A DNA stretch of 57,320 nucleotides from contig NZ_LFIQ01000103.1 in assembly GCF_001189245.1 (NCBI RefSeq), positions 1-57,320 on the forward strand, given 5' to 3'. The notes below the pieces were generated by a model. That model searched no databases. It was given only the letters and a program-made list of their open reading frames with translations, and was not told the origin of the DNA. The DNA comes from Bradyrhizobium pachyrhizi. Its GTDB lineage: Bacteria; Pseudomonadota; Alphaproteobacteria; Rhizobiales; Xanthobacteraceae. Shown piece after piece: positions 8,646 through 17,446 of this stretch. The translations under genes were made by a program, and so were the position numbers. The number at the start of each line of letters is the position of its first letter. Position 1 is the stretch's first letter.

Positions 8646-9371
8646 TCATCGCGCGGCTTTACGCCATCCCGTGGCTTCAGCCTCCGCCACGCTGCAGAGC
8701 CAGCGTTCACCCCGCTTCTTCGTCATGTCGATTTGTCCGTAACCGAATTGTCCTGGCACGTGATAGATGCGCTCGCCGTTGCCGCCCACCGTGCCTTTTA
8801 TCAGACACTCGGGTGAGGGCGGCTCCGATAGCAAAGCGGATCCGAGCAGGAGCTCCTGGGCATCGGTCGGTACCGAGCTCGCGCCAATGATAATCGTTCC
8901 CTTGTTGCGGTGACGCCAGTCCCAGGGCGTGATGAACGCCCCCGACCATAGGCCCGCATAAGCATGGCTCGCCACAACCTCATAGACGGCGTAGATATGG
9001 ATATTTCGGCCCCATGATAGTGCCCAGCCCGAACGTACCATCCACGCGTTCACGTCCTCGCCTGCAATGAAGCAGCTCCCGAGTGACCTGCCGTACTCAT
9101 CTCGCCCGGTGGTATGACAATCCCACGTTTGTCCGTTCGAATGCTTGATAAGCTCATCGCGAGCAGCTATGCCGCAAGCCCATTTCTGGCCGTGGGTGTC
9201 GAGGCAAATCTGATCCGTTTCTGGCGCGTCGATGCCCGAGAGCCGAATTTTAGTTTGCTCGATCTCGATCGTATTGCCGTCGACGATCCGCGGAGGGCCG
9301 CTGAGTTTCGCTGCGCAAGCCGGAGATGAGATGACAGCGAGAAATGCAGCGATCATTGCGCGGCGTTTCAT
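8646..9371 (-). CDS. Exported thermonuclease (SNase) family protein
   Basis: A staphylococcal-nuclease-type protein of about 241 residues with a signal peptide (MKRRAMIAAFLAVISSPACA). The core shows VDGNTIEI with a metal-binding Asp31, then IRLSGIDAPET giving Arg43, Asp48 and Glu51, and Arg95 in DEYGRSLG. The spacing of these residues matches Arg35, Asp40, Glu43 and Arg87 of the S. aureus enzyme. About 90 further residues follow, Cys-containing, as in rhizobial SNase proteins annotated near exopolysaccharide genes. A longer start at 9398 lacks a ribosome binding site, while GAAAGG precedes ATG 9371. Likely role: extracytoplasmic nucleic-acid cleavage. It overlaps or touches the carbonic anhydrase gene downstream. 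Confidence 0.8.
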   Translation of the reverse strand: MKRRAMIAAFLAVISSPACAAKLSGPPRIVDGNTIEIEQTKIRLSGIDAPETDQICLDTHGQKWACGIAARDELIKHSNGQTWDCHTTGRDEYGRSLGSCFIAGEDVNAWMVRSGWALSWGRNIHIYAVYEVVASHAYAGLWSGAFITPWDWRHRNKGTIIIGASSVPTDAQELLLGSALLSEPPSPECLIKGTVGGNGERIYHVPGQFGYGQIDMTKKRGERWLCSVAEAEATGWRKAAR

Positions 9372-9508
9372 CCCGGCAGCCTTTCGCTCTTGATCCATCC
9401 GATCAGAAGCACGTACAACCCGGCATTGCCACGTTGGACTTCATGTCGGGTATTTGGTCTGTGTTGCATCATTCTTCGTTTGGTTAGTGACCGCTCTGGT
9501 CGATTGCC

Positions 9509-9539
9509 AACCTACGCCCTGACGCAACGTGAGGTTCAA
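9509..9539 (-). promoter_or_regulatory. Candidate MerR-family operator/promoter (copy 1)
   Basis: On the minus strand: -35 TTGAAC (9539-9534), a 19-bp spacer with the near-palindrome CCTCACGTTGCGTCAGG, and -10 TAGGTT (9514-9509). A 19-bp spacer with dyad symmetry is the hallmark of promoters activated by MerR-type regulators. The nuclease gene starts about 140 bp downstream. A second copy lies at 56983-57013; over 34 bases the two differ at three positions. Confidence 0.45.
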
Positions 9540-10155
9540 GCGATTTTCTCCGGTGCGAATGTTGCGGTATGCGTTTGGCGGCCTCGACGTCTCTCAGTAG
9601 GCGCACCGCCGCGCACCGCGCTCAAAATCATCAGCGGAGCGTTGAACTCGCCAGCCTGATCAGTCCAAGAACCAAGGTGCTCCAAAAGAAAGCCATCAAA
9701 AGAAATGAACCCAACATGCAACGCGTTCGCGGGCGCCGTCTTGCAACGCAAGATATCGGCGTAGATTCGCTCGATGTGGCCGGACATCGGGAAACGACCG
9801 GTAATGAATGAGGGGCGGGTGGCTTATGGTGTTGCCGAATTGCGGTACATAGATGGCTCTGCGAAAGTGTACAGATCCGCATTCTTAGGATTGCATTCAT
9901 TGGTGAGAGAAACCATGCAACTGGGAATGCAATGTGAGAGCGTTGGATGGGACGATAGGACTGGCATTCTTAGCTCACGACGAGTACGTTACGGCTCGCA
10001 TTCAAACCTCATTCATTCAAGCAATGTTGCCAAGCAAGAGGTAGTCTAACTGACATCGGTTCACGCAGCATGCGCTTCAAGATGAAGATCGCACTTGGCG
10101 ATGGCACTCATCTTCCCGCCGCGCGACAAAGAGCAATACGGGTGGGCCGTCAACG
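9540..10155. other. Intergenic stretch, no gene seen
   Basis: About 615 bases. A 91-codon plus frame (9774-10049) and an 83-codon minus frame (9536-9787) have no start signals or family features that I trust. Confidence 0.4.
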
Positions 10156-11004
10156 TTGCTCGCGGCCGCGAGTCTCTCACTGGATGGACGTACCTTGACA
10201 GCGACACCGGGCCAGATTGGATATCTTGGACCGGCCGGATCATGGACACATCATGCGTGCCTTGAGCTGTTCGGTCCGTCGGACCTGGTTCCCATGTCCC
10301 AAGATGAATTGATCGCGGCATATCGGAGCGAAAAGATTGACCGGGCCTGCCTGCCCATTACGACTTCCCTTGTGGGAGCCACCCCGTTTCTAAATCCGAT
10401 TCTGGACCTGGCAAACGTAAGGATCGTTGCCGAATATCCCAAAATGCTTGGCTATAGCCTTCTTGCTCGTCATGGAGCGCGTCTGGAGGATGTCAAAGAG
10501 GTCCTCGGGCATCCGGTTGCCTTTGAAGAGGCCAAGCTCTGGTTAGATTACTGGCTGCCGCAGGTTCGTCGTACCGCGACGGCGAACAGCGGCGCCGCGG
10601 CGCAAACCGTGGCCAACAGCGAAGGCTTGGTCAAGGCTTCCATTGGCCCCAAATTTGGCGCAGCAATATATGGGCTAGCTTCGATCGTGGATGGCATCGA
10701 AGAAGGTCCGCACAATGTCACGCGCTGGTGGGTCCTGGGCAGGGATAGCCCTTCGCCGACTGAGAACGACAAGACGTCGTTGTTGGCGACCGTAAGGGAT
10801 GCGGATCTTGCTTCCTTGCTTGCTTCTTTCGCCGGCGCCGGAGCCCAGATCCTGACGATTTACGAGCGACCGGCAAAAACGGCCCTCGATCGGCATAGAT
10901 ATCTGATTGAAGTCGCGGGACATGAGACGATGAATAGTCTTGCCGGGCTGCTTCGCAAGCGCCCTGACATTCGCGTGCTGGGGTCATATCCGCGCCGGTA
11001 CTGA
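10156..11004 (+). CDS. pheA: Prephenate dehydratase (monofunctional, with ACT domain)
   Basis: A 282-residue protein that converts prephenate to phenylpyruvate in phenylalanine synthesis. Residues about 20-195 are the catalytic periplasmic-binding-like domain: GYLGPAGSWTHHA at the front and NVTRWWVLG at the end, the latter being the family's TRF motif with Trp in place of Phe. Residues about 200-282 form an ACT domain (SLLATVRDADLASLLASFAG) that normally binds Phe for feedback control. No chorismate mutase domain is present. The open frame holds no ATG upstream; the best start is TTG 10156, with GGGTGG eight bases before it. It stands alone on accessory DNA, so a specialised role is possible. 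Arogenate or another analogue as substrate cannot be excluded. Confidence 0.75.
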   Translation: MLAAASLSLDGRTLTATPGQIGYLGPAGSWTHHACLELFGPSDLVPMSQDELIAAYRSEKIDRACLPITTSLVGATPFLNPILDLANVRIVAEYPKMLGYSLLARHGARLEDVKEVLGHPVAFEEAKLWLDYWLPQVRRTATANSGAAAQTVANSEGLVKASIGPKFGAAIYGLASIVDGIEEGPHNVTRWWVLGRDSPSPTENDKTSLLATVRDADLASLLASFAGAGAQILTIYERPAKTALDRHRYLIEVAGHETMNSLAGLLRKRPDIRVLGSYPRRY

Positions 11005-11169
11005 CGGCTTCTACTTGGCACGATGCGAGGCGTTTCGGAACTGGTCGGTCGCTCGCCCAGATATCTTAAGCCACTCATGTGAGGGATATCGCACCCATGA
11101 AGACTGTCCTTCACGGCGTCGCGAGGAATTGCTCCCTACTTAGGTAACGCGGATGGCCTGACCAAGGCG

Positions 11170-11480
11170 CATGGCGAGCGACGCGTGGACGAGAACTGCT
11201 TGCGCGGGCGAAGCCAAAGCTGCGGGTCGTCGATAAACTCAGCTACTTGCCGCTGGAGCCCGACGCGGCGCATCCGTTCTAGCGATCGCTATGAAACCGG
11301 CGCCATGCCGATCACCTCGAACCAGCAGCGTTGCCGAATGGGGGAATGGGCACCCTGTTCGCCGACCCGGTGGTCGCCACCGCGATCCCCGAGCGGCTCA
11401 CCACAGCCACGAGCTGACGAGCCGCGGCGACAGCCATCGGCTCCGCGCCAAGCGAAAGAGCAGCCTCATCAAGCCGGCCG
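11170..11480 (+). pseudogene. istB remnant (IS21-family helper ATPase)
   Basis: Plus-strand DNA reads AKPKLRVVDKLSYLPLEPD, then GAMPITSN and later DPVVATAIPERL, matching the Walker B and downstream part of IstB. At least two frameshifts and several stops separate these blocks. The Walker B acidic residue of the usual VDELGYLPL is Lys here. No istA is present nearby, so this is a short, inactive relic. Confidence 0.75.
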
Positions 11481-11675
11481 CCGCTGACGGCCCTCCGGTC
11501 GGTTCCGCCCCGTCAGTGGCGGAGCTAACCTTCAACCGACATTATGAACCCGAGGGTGGGGCGGTTCTTCATGGCGCAACGGGCAGTTCCGGATGGCGTT
11601 TGACAGTCATCGCATCGATTTCTCGCGGAATGGGCCGCTTCCGAACGCGTCCGCTGTGCTGCTAGTCCGGAGTAC

Positions 11676-12548
11676 TCAACGTGAAGGAGCTGAGCTGCGA
11701 TCTCGCTCTGTGGGACCATTGGCCGAGGCCTTTCGCGCCTTCTCTATTGCTTCCCGTTCACTTGGCTCTATGCGATCGAACCAAGAGCCTGGAGGAAAGG
11801 CGGCGATACGCTTGGCAAAAAAAGATCGAGGCTCCCAATCTTGTCCCTCGCTCTTCTCGAAAGTGATGACGCCATTGTGGGTAAAATAATGGGGCCCTGG
11901 GATCTTGCAGTTCACCAAAAGCAGAACGCGCCACAGATCACCCTTTTCAGTTGGCTTGTCATTCGGTTTCGACACGTAATCCACTGCAACCGGTTCAATG
12001 ATATCGCAGCGGCCGTGCCGCAGAAGATTGCCGAGCTTGCCTTGCGCGGTCGTCACGAAGTTGAAGTTGGCCGGATCATGCAGAAAGCGAAGATTTGGGT
12101 TCCTTTCGCCATCTGTGACTTCACTGGCGATCAACGAGAGCGCCAGCGCGCGCCAGCCCAATTCAATCGGCTTTGTATATGTCGACGCAACTCTAATCGT
12201 CCCGTCGGTCGCGATCTTCCAAGTGATAGCGTACCGTTCGTCTGATTTATTGTCCGGGTGCCTGGTCCACGAAAAGTAAACATACTCCGTTCGGTCAACT
12301 CCTTCAGCGACTCCCCACGATCGAGGGACGAAGTGAGCCACCTTCGAGACTTGGGAGATGATTTGTTCTATAGTCTCACCATCTTGCGCTCGCCATGTCG
12401 ACTTGACCCTTTCGACAAGCGCGTTGTCGTTGGCGCGAACATCGTTGCTCGTCGCCGCCAACCCGGCCAGGCAGATCAGCAGCCGACCGATACAGAACCA
12501 AAGCATGCGCCTTCTAGACATTTTGGTCATTGCTGCCGGCTCATCCAC
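11676..12548 (-). CDS. Hypothetical exported protein (290 aa)
   Basis: A 290-residue protein with a signal-like N-terminus (RRRMLWFCIGRLLICLAGL) and predicted cleavage after an Ala-rich stretch near residue 40. The mature part is soluble and mixed alpha/beta with no family I recognise; landmarks are YVYFSWTRHPDNKSDERYAI and FLHDPANFNFVTTAQGKL. The C-terminus is charged. Alternative starts at 12530 or 12521 are possible, since none of the three ATGs has a clear ribosome binding site. It is intact and long for this decayed neighbourhood, so it is probably functional. No operon partner is adjacent. Confidence 0.6.
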   Translation of the reverse strand: MDEPAAMTKMSRRRMLWFCIGRLLICLAGLAATSNDVRANDNALVERVKSTWRAQDGETIEQIISQVSKVAHFVPRSWGVAEGVDRTEYVYFSWTRHPDNKSDERYAITWKIATDGTIRVASTYTKPIELGWRALALSLIASEVTDGERNPNLRFLHDPANFNFVTTAQGKLGNLLRHGRCDIIEPVAVDYVSKPNDKPTEKGDLWRVLLLVNCKIPGPHYFTHNGVITFEKSEGQDWEPRSFFAKRIAAFPPGSWFDRIEPSEREAIEKARKASANGPTERDRSSAPSR

Positions 12549-12601
12549 ACGTCAAATTCTAAACCGGGACATCCTGAACGTGCTATGCGCGATCGCAAGT
12601 A

Positions 12602-12680
12602 GTTAGCGGCAACGTGACGCGGGCGCCTGCTGATGTCCCGCGTGAGCAGGCGCCGTCCCTCGATGTCACGCGCCGCTAAC
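12602..12680. repeat. 79-bp nested inverted repeat (long hairpin)
   Basis: Outer arms GTTAGCGGC (12602-12610) and GCCGCTAAC (12672-12680) are perfect. Inside them CGTGAC (12613-12618) pairs with GTCACG (12665-12670), and GGCGCCTGCT (12622-12631) pairs perfectly with AGCAGGCGCC (12645-12654). No T-run follows on either side, so it is not a standard terminator. It resembles a short palindromic element or a structured transcript end for the converging DNA around it. Confidence 0.7.
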
Positions 12681-13264
12681 TTCAGTGGTCAGCCAAAGCC
12701 TCAATTTGCAATGCTGGACCTGCCCAGGAGGAGAAGCCTGGACATGCCGATGACTAGCATTCTTCGTGCCAGGCAATAGCCGGCAATTCGTACGAGATTT
12801 GTGCCGTCTTTGTCGACTTCCCAACTTGCGCACGTTTTAATGTTACCATTCAGCCCTATTCGTCGCGACTTCCGTGATTGATTCCTGTCACGCGCTGGAT
12901 CTTCGACAGCACGGGCGAACGCCTGCGACAGATCCTGACGACAATTGGAAGCAGGTTTGCCGCCATCGAACCGTGTGGTTCGGGGCCGTTGCCGCTGCTG
13001 CGAAGGTCGAAGGCGCCTCAGCCGGGTTGTGCTTGGCACTTTGCGGCCAACAACGGAGCGAAGGCGGCCTTCAGCGGCGAGCAATTGGAATCGACGCTAG
13101 GGAGGTCTCGAGTCGAGCAGGCGGGGCGAGACGGTGGCATTCGCCGCTCGCGCGATGACGCGTTTTTTGACCTGTCGTCTATCTGTTCGTCGTCGCAAGC
13201 CAATCTTGGAGGGAGTTGGGTTTCCCGACGTGTCGACTGGCAAGAGCGGGAGCCCGAGGCCTTG
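12681..13264. other. Intergenic stretch, no gene seen
   Basis: About 580 bases. Frames of up to 133 codons exist on both strands (for example 12878-13279 plus), but composition and lack of start signals make them unconvincing. Confidence 0.4.
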
Positions 13265-13411
13265 CTAGCTTCGGCTTGAACCGCTCAACACTTTCGAGAG
13301 CATCTGCCTGACGGCCTGATTCATAAATGGTCTTGCGATCCAGCCGAACAGGCCGACCGTAAAGACAGCAGCAGCAAAGACGCCGAGAGCACTCCAAACA
13401 GCCATTTTCAT
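13265..13411 (-). CDS. Possible 48-aa membrane protein
   Basis: A minus-strand frame of 48 codons starting MKMAVWSALGVFAAAVF, with one hydrophobic segment of about 24 residues (residues 4-28) and a polar C-terminus ending SGSSRS. A weak GAGAAG lies about 7 bases before the ATG. Such small single-span proteins are common in rhizobia, but I cannot assign a family. Confidence 0.4.
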   Translation of the reverse strand: MKMAVWSALGVFAAAVFTVGLFGWIARPFMNQAVRQMLSKVLSGSSRS

Positions 13412-13721
13412 TGCAGGCTTCTCTTTTCGTTGTGGTGATTCAATATGCTTGCTTTGGGCAGTATCGCCAAAAACATCCGCGTGACGCCTACCAGGACTGG
13501 CTGGTCCTAAAACAACGTGCTCGCTGAGTATGCTGCTGGACTTAGCGCGTATTTCGTGCGCCTATTCAACACTTATCCTTGGTTGTTGGTGGATAAGGCA
13601 GACGCATCGAAGCGTGCTCAATGAACCGTTCGATAGCCAGATTGCATGAAGAGCGTCCTGCCCGGCGCCGTGACCTTTATCGCGCAGGCTTGCTTCGTCT
13701 CTTCCAAGAGTCGACGCGTCG

Positions 13722-14018
13722 ATGAAGGAACTCGCCGCCGATGCGTTAGCCTCTTTTGCACCGCCCCAAGGAGTTGTTCTTGCGATCGAGGTGCGCGACC
13801 GCTCAGGCGCGCCTATCGCCGGAAAGAATTTCGTAGCCCGGCTCGAGCGCCCGGAGCTCATGGCGTTCGCTCGGAAGCGGCTGCGGAGTTCGCAACTCTG
13901 GGGCAATCCGGACTGCGGCCTGAAGACGCGCAAATGGGAGGAGGTTCGCCCGGCACTGGTCAACATGGTCGCTGCTGCCCGCGAACTGCGCGTTGCATCC
14001 GCTCCCGTCGACCGTTGA
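13722..14018 (+). pseudogene. Chimeric pseudogene: fixH fragment joined to metE 3' end
   Basis: A 98-codon frame made of two unrelated pieces. Bases 13779-13854 match fixH of this window (29785-29860) at 73 of 76 positions, in the same frame ([13 protein letters not shown]). Directly after, the frame continues as [20 protein letters not shown], the conserved C-terminal zinc-site region of cobalamin-independent methionine synthase (MetE-type), where the Cys is a zinc ligand. Neither piece is complete. I infer recombination that joined two fragments; the accidental frame is unlikely to be functional. Confidence 0.75.
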
Positions 14019-14098
14019 TCCTGGACCTAGTGTCTCTCGTCGAGAAGGCGATCGCTTGATCGCTTGTGGGCGTTTGCGTCGTGAGGCGCCTTGGAGAA

Positions 14099-14131
14099 TA
14101 AAAAAAGCCCGGCCGCCTTGAGCGGCCGGGC
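14099..14131 (-). terminator. Rho-independent terminator for minus-strand transcription
   Basis: GCCCGGCCGC (14107-14116), a 5-base loop, and GCGGCCGGGC (14122-14131) form a perfect 10-bp stem. On the minus strand it is followed by a run of seven T. It would end transcripts arriving from the right, either read-through from hemN or a transcript begun at the tts-like box near 14241. Confidence 0.75.
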
Positions 14132-14211
14132 AGAGTGTGTCCGGGAGGAGCGACGCTGCTATGCATCGCGCCGGCTTCCATCGGCAGAGGGAGGACAGCC
14201 GATGGCTCGAT

Positions 14212-14241
14212 CACGGCGAGGACATCCGCCGAGAAGCTGAC
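14212..14241 (-). promoter_or_regulatory. Possible tts box without an intact effector
   Basis: On the minus strand GTCAGCTTCTCGGCGGAT begins at 14241. The first 12 bases match the tts consensus perfectly; the second half is poorer. The only frame downstream is an 84-codon ORF (13960-14214) running through the terminator and into the chimeric pseudogene. It may be the orphaned promoter of a lost effector. Confidence 0.35.
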
Positions 14242-14708
14242 CCCAGTTAAAGCACAAGCTCAACGTAGCTCAATTATGCCGTGGTATGCGGCCGATATAG
14301 CGTGGGATAAGAAATCCACACGAAGGTTTGCCGCTGATGCGTACTTTCGCTACGTGTAACCGAGCCGAGCAGCGTGGGCGGGGAGGTCGCGGCATGGACG
14401 GGCACCAAGCGCAAGCTGGTGCGCATTCCTGCCCGGAAAAGATGTGCCCGATCGACGCGACTATACGAAAATGCCGACTGCAAAGTCTTATAGTCGTGAC
14501 CTTGCTGTTGATTTTGACCCTGCTTCGAGCACTCGTGGATTCCACTCGATAGCCAAGTGTCGGTTTCAAGCTCTGTTTGAGATGCGCGGCTCGACGCGGG
14601 GCGCGAACGGGATGCCAACCGGCGTGCTCTTCAGCGCCGCAATTGGTCGTCATCCAAAGCCAGTCGGGTGTCGAACTCCCATCTGAAACGTTCAGTTCTG
14701 CTCAGTCG
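14242..14708. other. Intergenic stretch, no gene seen
   Basis: About 465 bases between the tts-like motif and the hemN stop codon. No supported gene. Confidence 0.4.
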
Positions 14709-16061
14709 TTAGACCACCTGACTATGTATAGCCCTGGACCGAGGGAGGTGAGCGTCGAAAGCCGATGCGACGGTCCGGGCCAGGAACTCTGCGCCAGCTG
14801 CTACGGAAAGCTGGCCATCATCAATCGCCACAATGCCATCGGCGATAAGGCTGTCGAGCCGGTAACGATCGACGACAGCCGACCTCGGATCCCGGCCGTA
14901 ACGACGGGATGTCTCGGAAAGATCGATAGCCAGGTCGCACATGATCCGCTCGATGATCTCGCCATGGAAACGATCGTCATCGGTGAGCAAATAGCCCTTC
15001 GCGGTGGCGAGCCGATCCTCGGCGATGCGAGCGAGGTAGTGCTTTGTCGAGACAGCGTTCGCGACAAACCCCTGTTGCATACGGCCGATGGCGCTGGCGC
15101 CCAGACCAATGAGAGCGTCCGCGCTATCGTCGGTATAGCCCTGGAAGTTGCGCCTCAACTTGCCTTCCCGCTTCGCTAGGGCGAGATTGTCGTTCGGCAG
15201 GGCGAAGTGATCGATGCCGACGCGTACGTATCCCGCATCAACCAAAGCCTTGGCGATCGTTTCGGATTGGTGGTGGCGCGTGACGCTGTCGGGCAGGGCC
15301 GACGCATCGATCTTGCGTTGATGCTTCTTGAACGAAGGAACGTGCGCGTAGCCAAAGACCGAAAACCGGTCCGGATGAAGATCGAGGCATTTGGCGACGG
15401 TGTCCAGGCACGAGGCGACCGTCTGCAGGGGCAGGCCATAGAGGAGGTCGAAATTGATCCGCTCGACGCCGGCCCGGCGTAACCGGTCGACCGAAGTCGC
15501 GGTCTGTCCGAAGCTCTGCAGACGATTGATGACCTGCTGAACAACAGGATCGAAGCTCTGGATACCAAGGCTCGCCCGGCTGACCCCGCAATAACCCAGC
15601 GCCTCGGCCATCGGCTCGCTCAATATGCGTGGATCGATCTCGACGGCGATCTCGGCATCGGGCAGGACAGCGAAGCAATAGCGCAACGAACTGACCAGAT
15701 CAGCAAACGTTTCAGGCGTCATGATCGTCGGGGTGCCGCCCCCGAAGTGGATATGAGATATCGGTTGCCGTCGACCAACGGTTTCTGCAACGAGGTAAGC
15801 TTCAGTCCGCAGTCCCGCTGCATAGATCGCGATCGGTTCCTGGCGTTTCGTGACAGACGTGTGGCAGCCACAATACCAGCACGTGCTTCGACAGAACGGC
15901 ACGTGCACGTAGATCGAGGCGGATTGCTGGGCGCCCAACGACTTGAGCCAGGTTTGATAGTCGGATTCGCAAACCAACGTTGAGAAATGGGGGGCCGTCG
16001 GATAGCTGGTGTAGCGGGGCAGCCGGTGCTGCCCGTAGGAGTTTGCCAAGTCCGGTCGCAT
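14709..16061 (-). CDS. hemN: Oxygen-independent coproporphyrinogen III oxidase
   Basis: A radical SAM enzyme of 450 residues that decarboxylates coproporphyrinogen III in haem synthesis without O2, supplying haem for the cbb3 oxidase. The cluster motif is C57-RST-C61-WY-C64, followed by HIHFGGGTPT, a family signature. The N-terminal block SYGQHRLPRYTSYPTAPHF is typical of genuine HemN rather than HemW. The longer frame begins at 16100, but ATG 16061 has AAAGG seven bases upstream, and the FixK box centred near 16121 then gives normal promoter geometry, so I chose 16061. It is expected to be induced at low oxygen by FixK. Confidence 0.9.
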   Translation of the reverse strand: MRPDLANSYGQHRLPRYTSYPTAPHFSTLVCESDYQTWLKSLGAQQSASIYVHVPFCRSTCWYCGCHTSVTKRQEPIAIYAAGLRTEAYLVAETVGRRQPISHIHFGGGTPTIMTPETFADLVSSLRYCFAVLPDAEIAVEIDPRILSEPMAEALGYCGVSRASLGIQSFDPVVQQVINRLQSFGQTATSVDRLRRAGVERINFDLLYGLPLQTVASCLDTVAKCLDLHPDRFSVFGYAHVPSFKKHQRKIDASALPDSVTRHHQSETIAKALVDAGYVRVGIDHFALPNDNLALAKREGKLRRNFQGYTDDSADALIGLGASAIGRMQQGFVANAVSTKHYLARIAEDRLATAKGYLLTDDDRFHGEIIERIMCDLAIDLSETSRRYGRDPRSAVVDRYRLDSLIADGIVAIDDGQLSVAAGAEFLARTVASAFDAHLPRSRAIHSQVV

Positions 16062-16114
16062 TCGGATGCCTTTCTTCCTCTTCGGCCGATTACCGGACAC
16101 GCCGCGGATAAGCT

Positions 16115-16128
16115 TTGCGCTGGCTCAA
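16115..16128 (-). promoter_or_regulatory. FixK box upstream of hemN
   Basis: TTGCGCTGGCTCAA fits the FixK consensus TTGATCTGGATCAA in both half sites except one base of the left half. It is centred about 60 bp from the chosen hemN start, which leaves about 20 bp for a leader if transcription begins 41 bp from the centre. Confidence 0.65.
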
Positions 16129-16668
16129 ATATCCGCGCCGAGCCATCGTGGCCATCAAGCCGAAATTGGTAGGGCATGCCCGCAGCGCATGCATTGCACT
16201 TCGAAACGCGATGAAAGCGCTCGCCCGCTCGCCCGCTCGCAATGAGCAGCATCCTATACGCATGGGCGTCCGTGGTTCGTTGGTGATCCAATCCAGTCAC
16301 CGATTGAGTGAGGTGAACCAAACAGCAATCGGTGTAGACGTCGAAGGTCAGGTCCTGCGTTGCCCTGTGCCAGGCCCGGAGGCTTCGAGAAGCGGCCGCA
16401 ACTGTCCATCCCGATCGATCGGTGGATGTAGGCCGTTTGGCGCGATATCAGTCGGGGAAAGCCGAGCAACACCGGCGCTTGCCTTGCCGACGCTCAGGTC
16501 ATGAAACCTTCGGGTTCGGCATGCCGATTGCGCCCGGCGGACTGAAGGAAAGCAATTGCGGATTTCGTCCTGGCTCTGCGCAGCGCATGCGTGCGAGGAA
16601 GAATCTCCTTCATTTCAATGGGATGAGCATGACGTCCACTTTTCCCTCGTCAAAACGCCAGCGATCAA
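16129..16668. other. Intergenic stretch between hemN and the hemerythrin gene
   Basis: About 540 bases. The overlapping open frames here lack start signals. A short run of GCTCGCCC repeats occurs near 16220-16240. Confidence 0.4.
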
Positions 16669-17295
16669 TTACGGTCCATCGGCTTTGGCGCCATCTGGCG
16701 GCTTGCCGGCCATTGCGGACGAAAACGCAACCGAGCTCCGTTCGGCTTCAGCTTCTTGCTCCAATTCTAGAATATGCGCTCTTAGTGCATCGGAAGTCGC
16801 TTCCGCTGCCTCGCTGAATAGCGGATCCCCGTCATCAGTACGGGCGGACGCGATTTCGGTCCAATCCTCAGCCGATAGAGCCTTGATGGCGGCGGGGAAG
16901 AAATCTCGTTCTTCCCACATCATGTGGCGCCGCTCCCGCAATATAAAGTCGCGCACGATGTTGCCGACGTCTTGCCGAAGAAGTTCACGATCCGCGAGGA
17001 CACCATCGATAGCTCGAGCGAATTGGTGCAGACGGTCGATGACTTCGCGGTGTTCGTGCGCGAGATCGCCGACGCTAGCAGCCGCGTCCGGATCGCGAGT
17101 TCTGAGCTTGGAGAAAATCAGGTCTTCCTGAGGATGATGGTACACCTCCGGATAAACTTCGAAGTAGCTGATAATCGCGCGAATTACCTCATAGTCTGGA
17201 CGGACCCCATGCTCAAAAACCTCCAATTCACGTTGGAGGGCGACCAGAAGCAGATCAATATTGCGATGCTCTCGAAGCAGAAGATCGATAATCAT
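16669..17295 (-). CDS. Hemerythrin-like (HHE) domain protein
   Basis: A 208-residue protein. Iron-ligand positions of the HHE four-helix bundle are visible: REHRNID (His10), YHHPQED (His near 52-53), HEHRE (near 80) and RRHMMWEERDFFP (His and Glu near 124-128). Proteins of this type bind O2 or NO at a di-iron site, or repair iron-sulfur clusters. The C-terminal 40 residues are Ala/Glu-rich and helical. The ATG has GGAG seven bases upstream. It lies between fixK and hemN in the same direction, which suggests a low-oxygen or NO-related role, but I found no FixK box directly in front of it. Confidence 0.85.
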   Translation of the reverse strand: MIIDLLLREHRNIDLLLVALQRELEVFEHGVRPDYEVIRAIISYFEVYPEVYHHPQEDLIFSKLRTRDPDAAASVGDLAHEHREVIDRLHQFARAIDGVLADRELLRQDVGNIVRDFILRERRHMMWEERDFFPAAIKALSAEDWTEIASARTDDGDPLFSEAAEATSDALRAHILELEQEAEAERSSVAFSSAMAGKPPDGAKADGP

Positions 17296-17446
17296 GGCGG
17301 TGCTCCACGGAGGAACAATGTAAGCTTAGCGATCCTGTCACCCGTGCGAGATTCGCCCAAGCAAAGGTTCGATGTCCTTGACGCGCCGCGATTCGTCGGC
17401 GCTGTTCGGTGCAAAGAAGTCGCTCATTCCACAGCGATGCTTGAGC

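Noticed and set aside
11390..11420. tts-like GTCAGCT on the minus strand near 11416
   Set aside because: Only the first seven bases match; it lies inside the istB relic.
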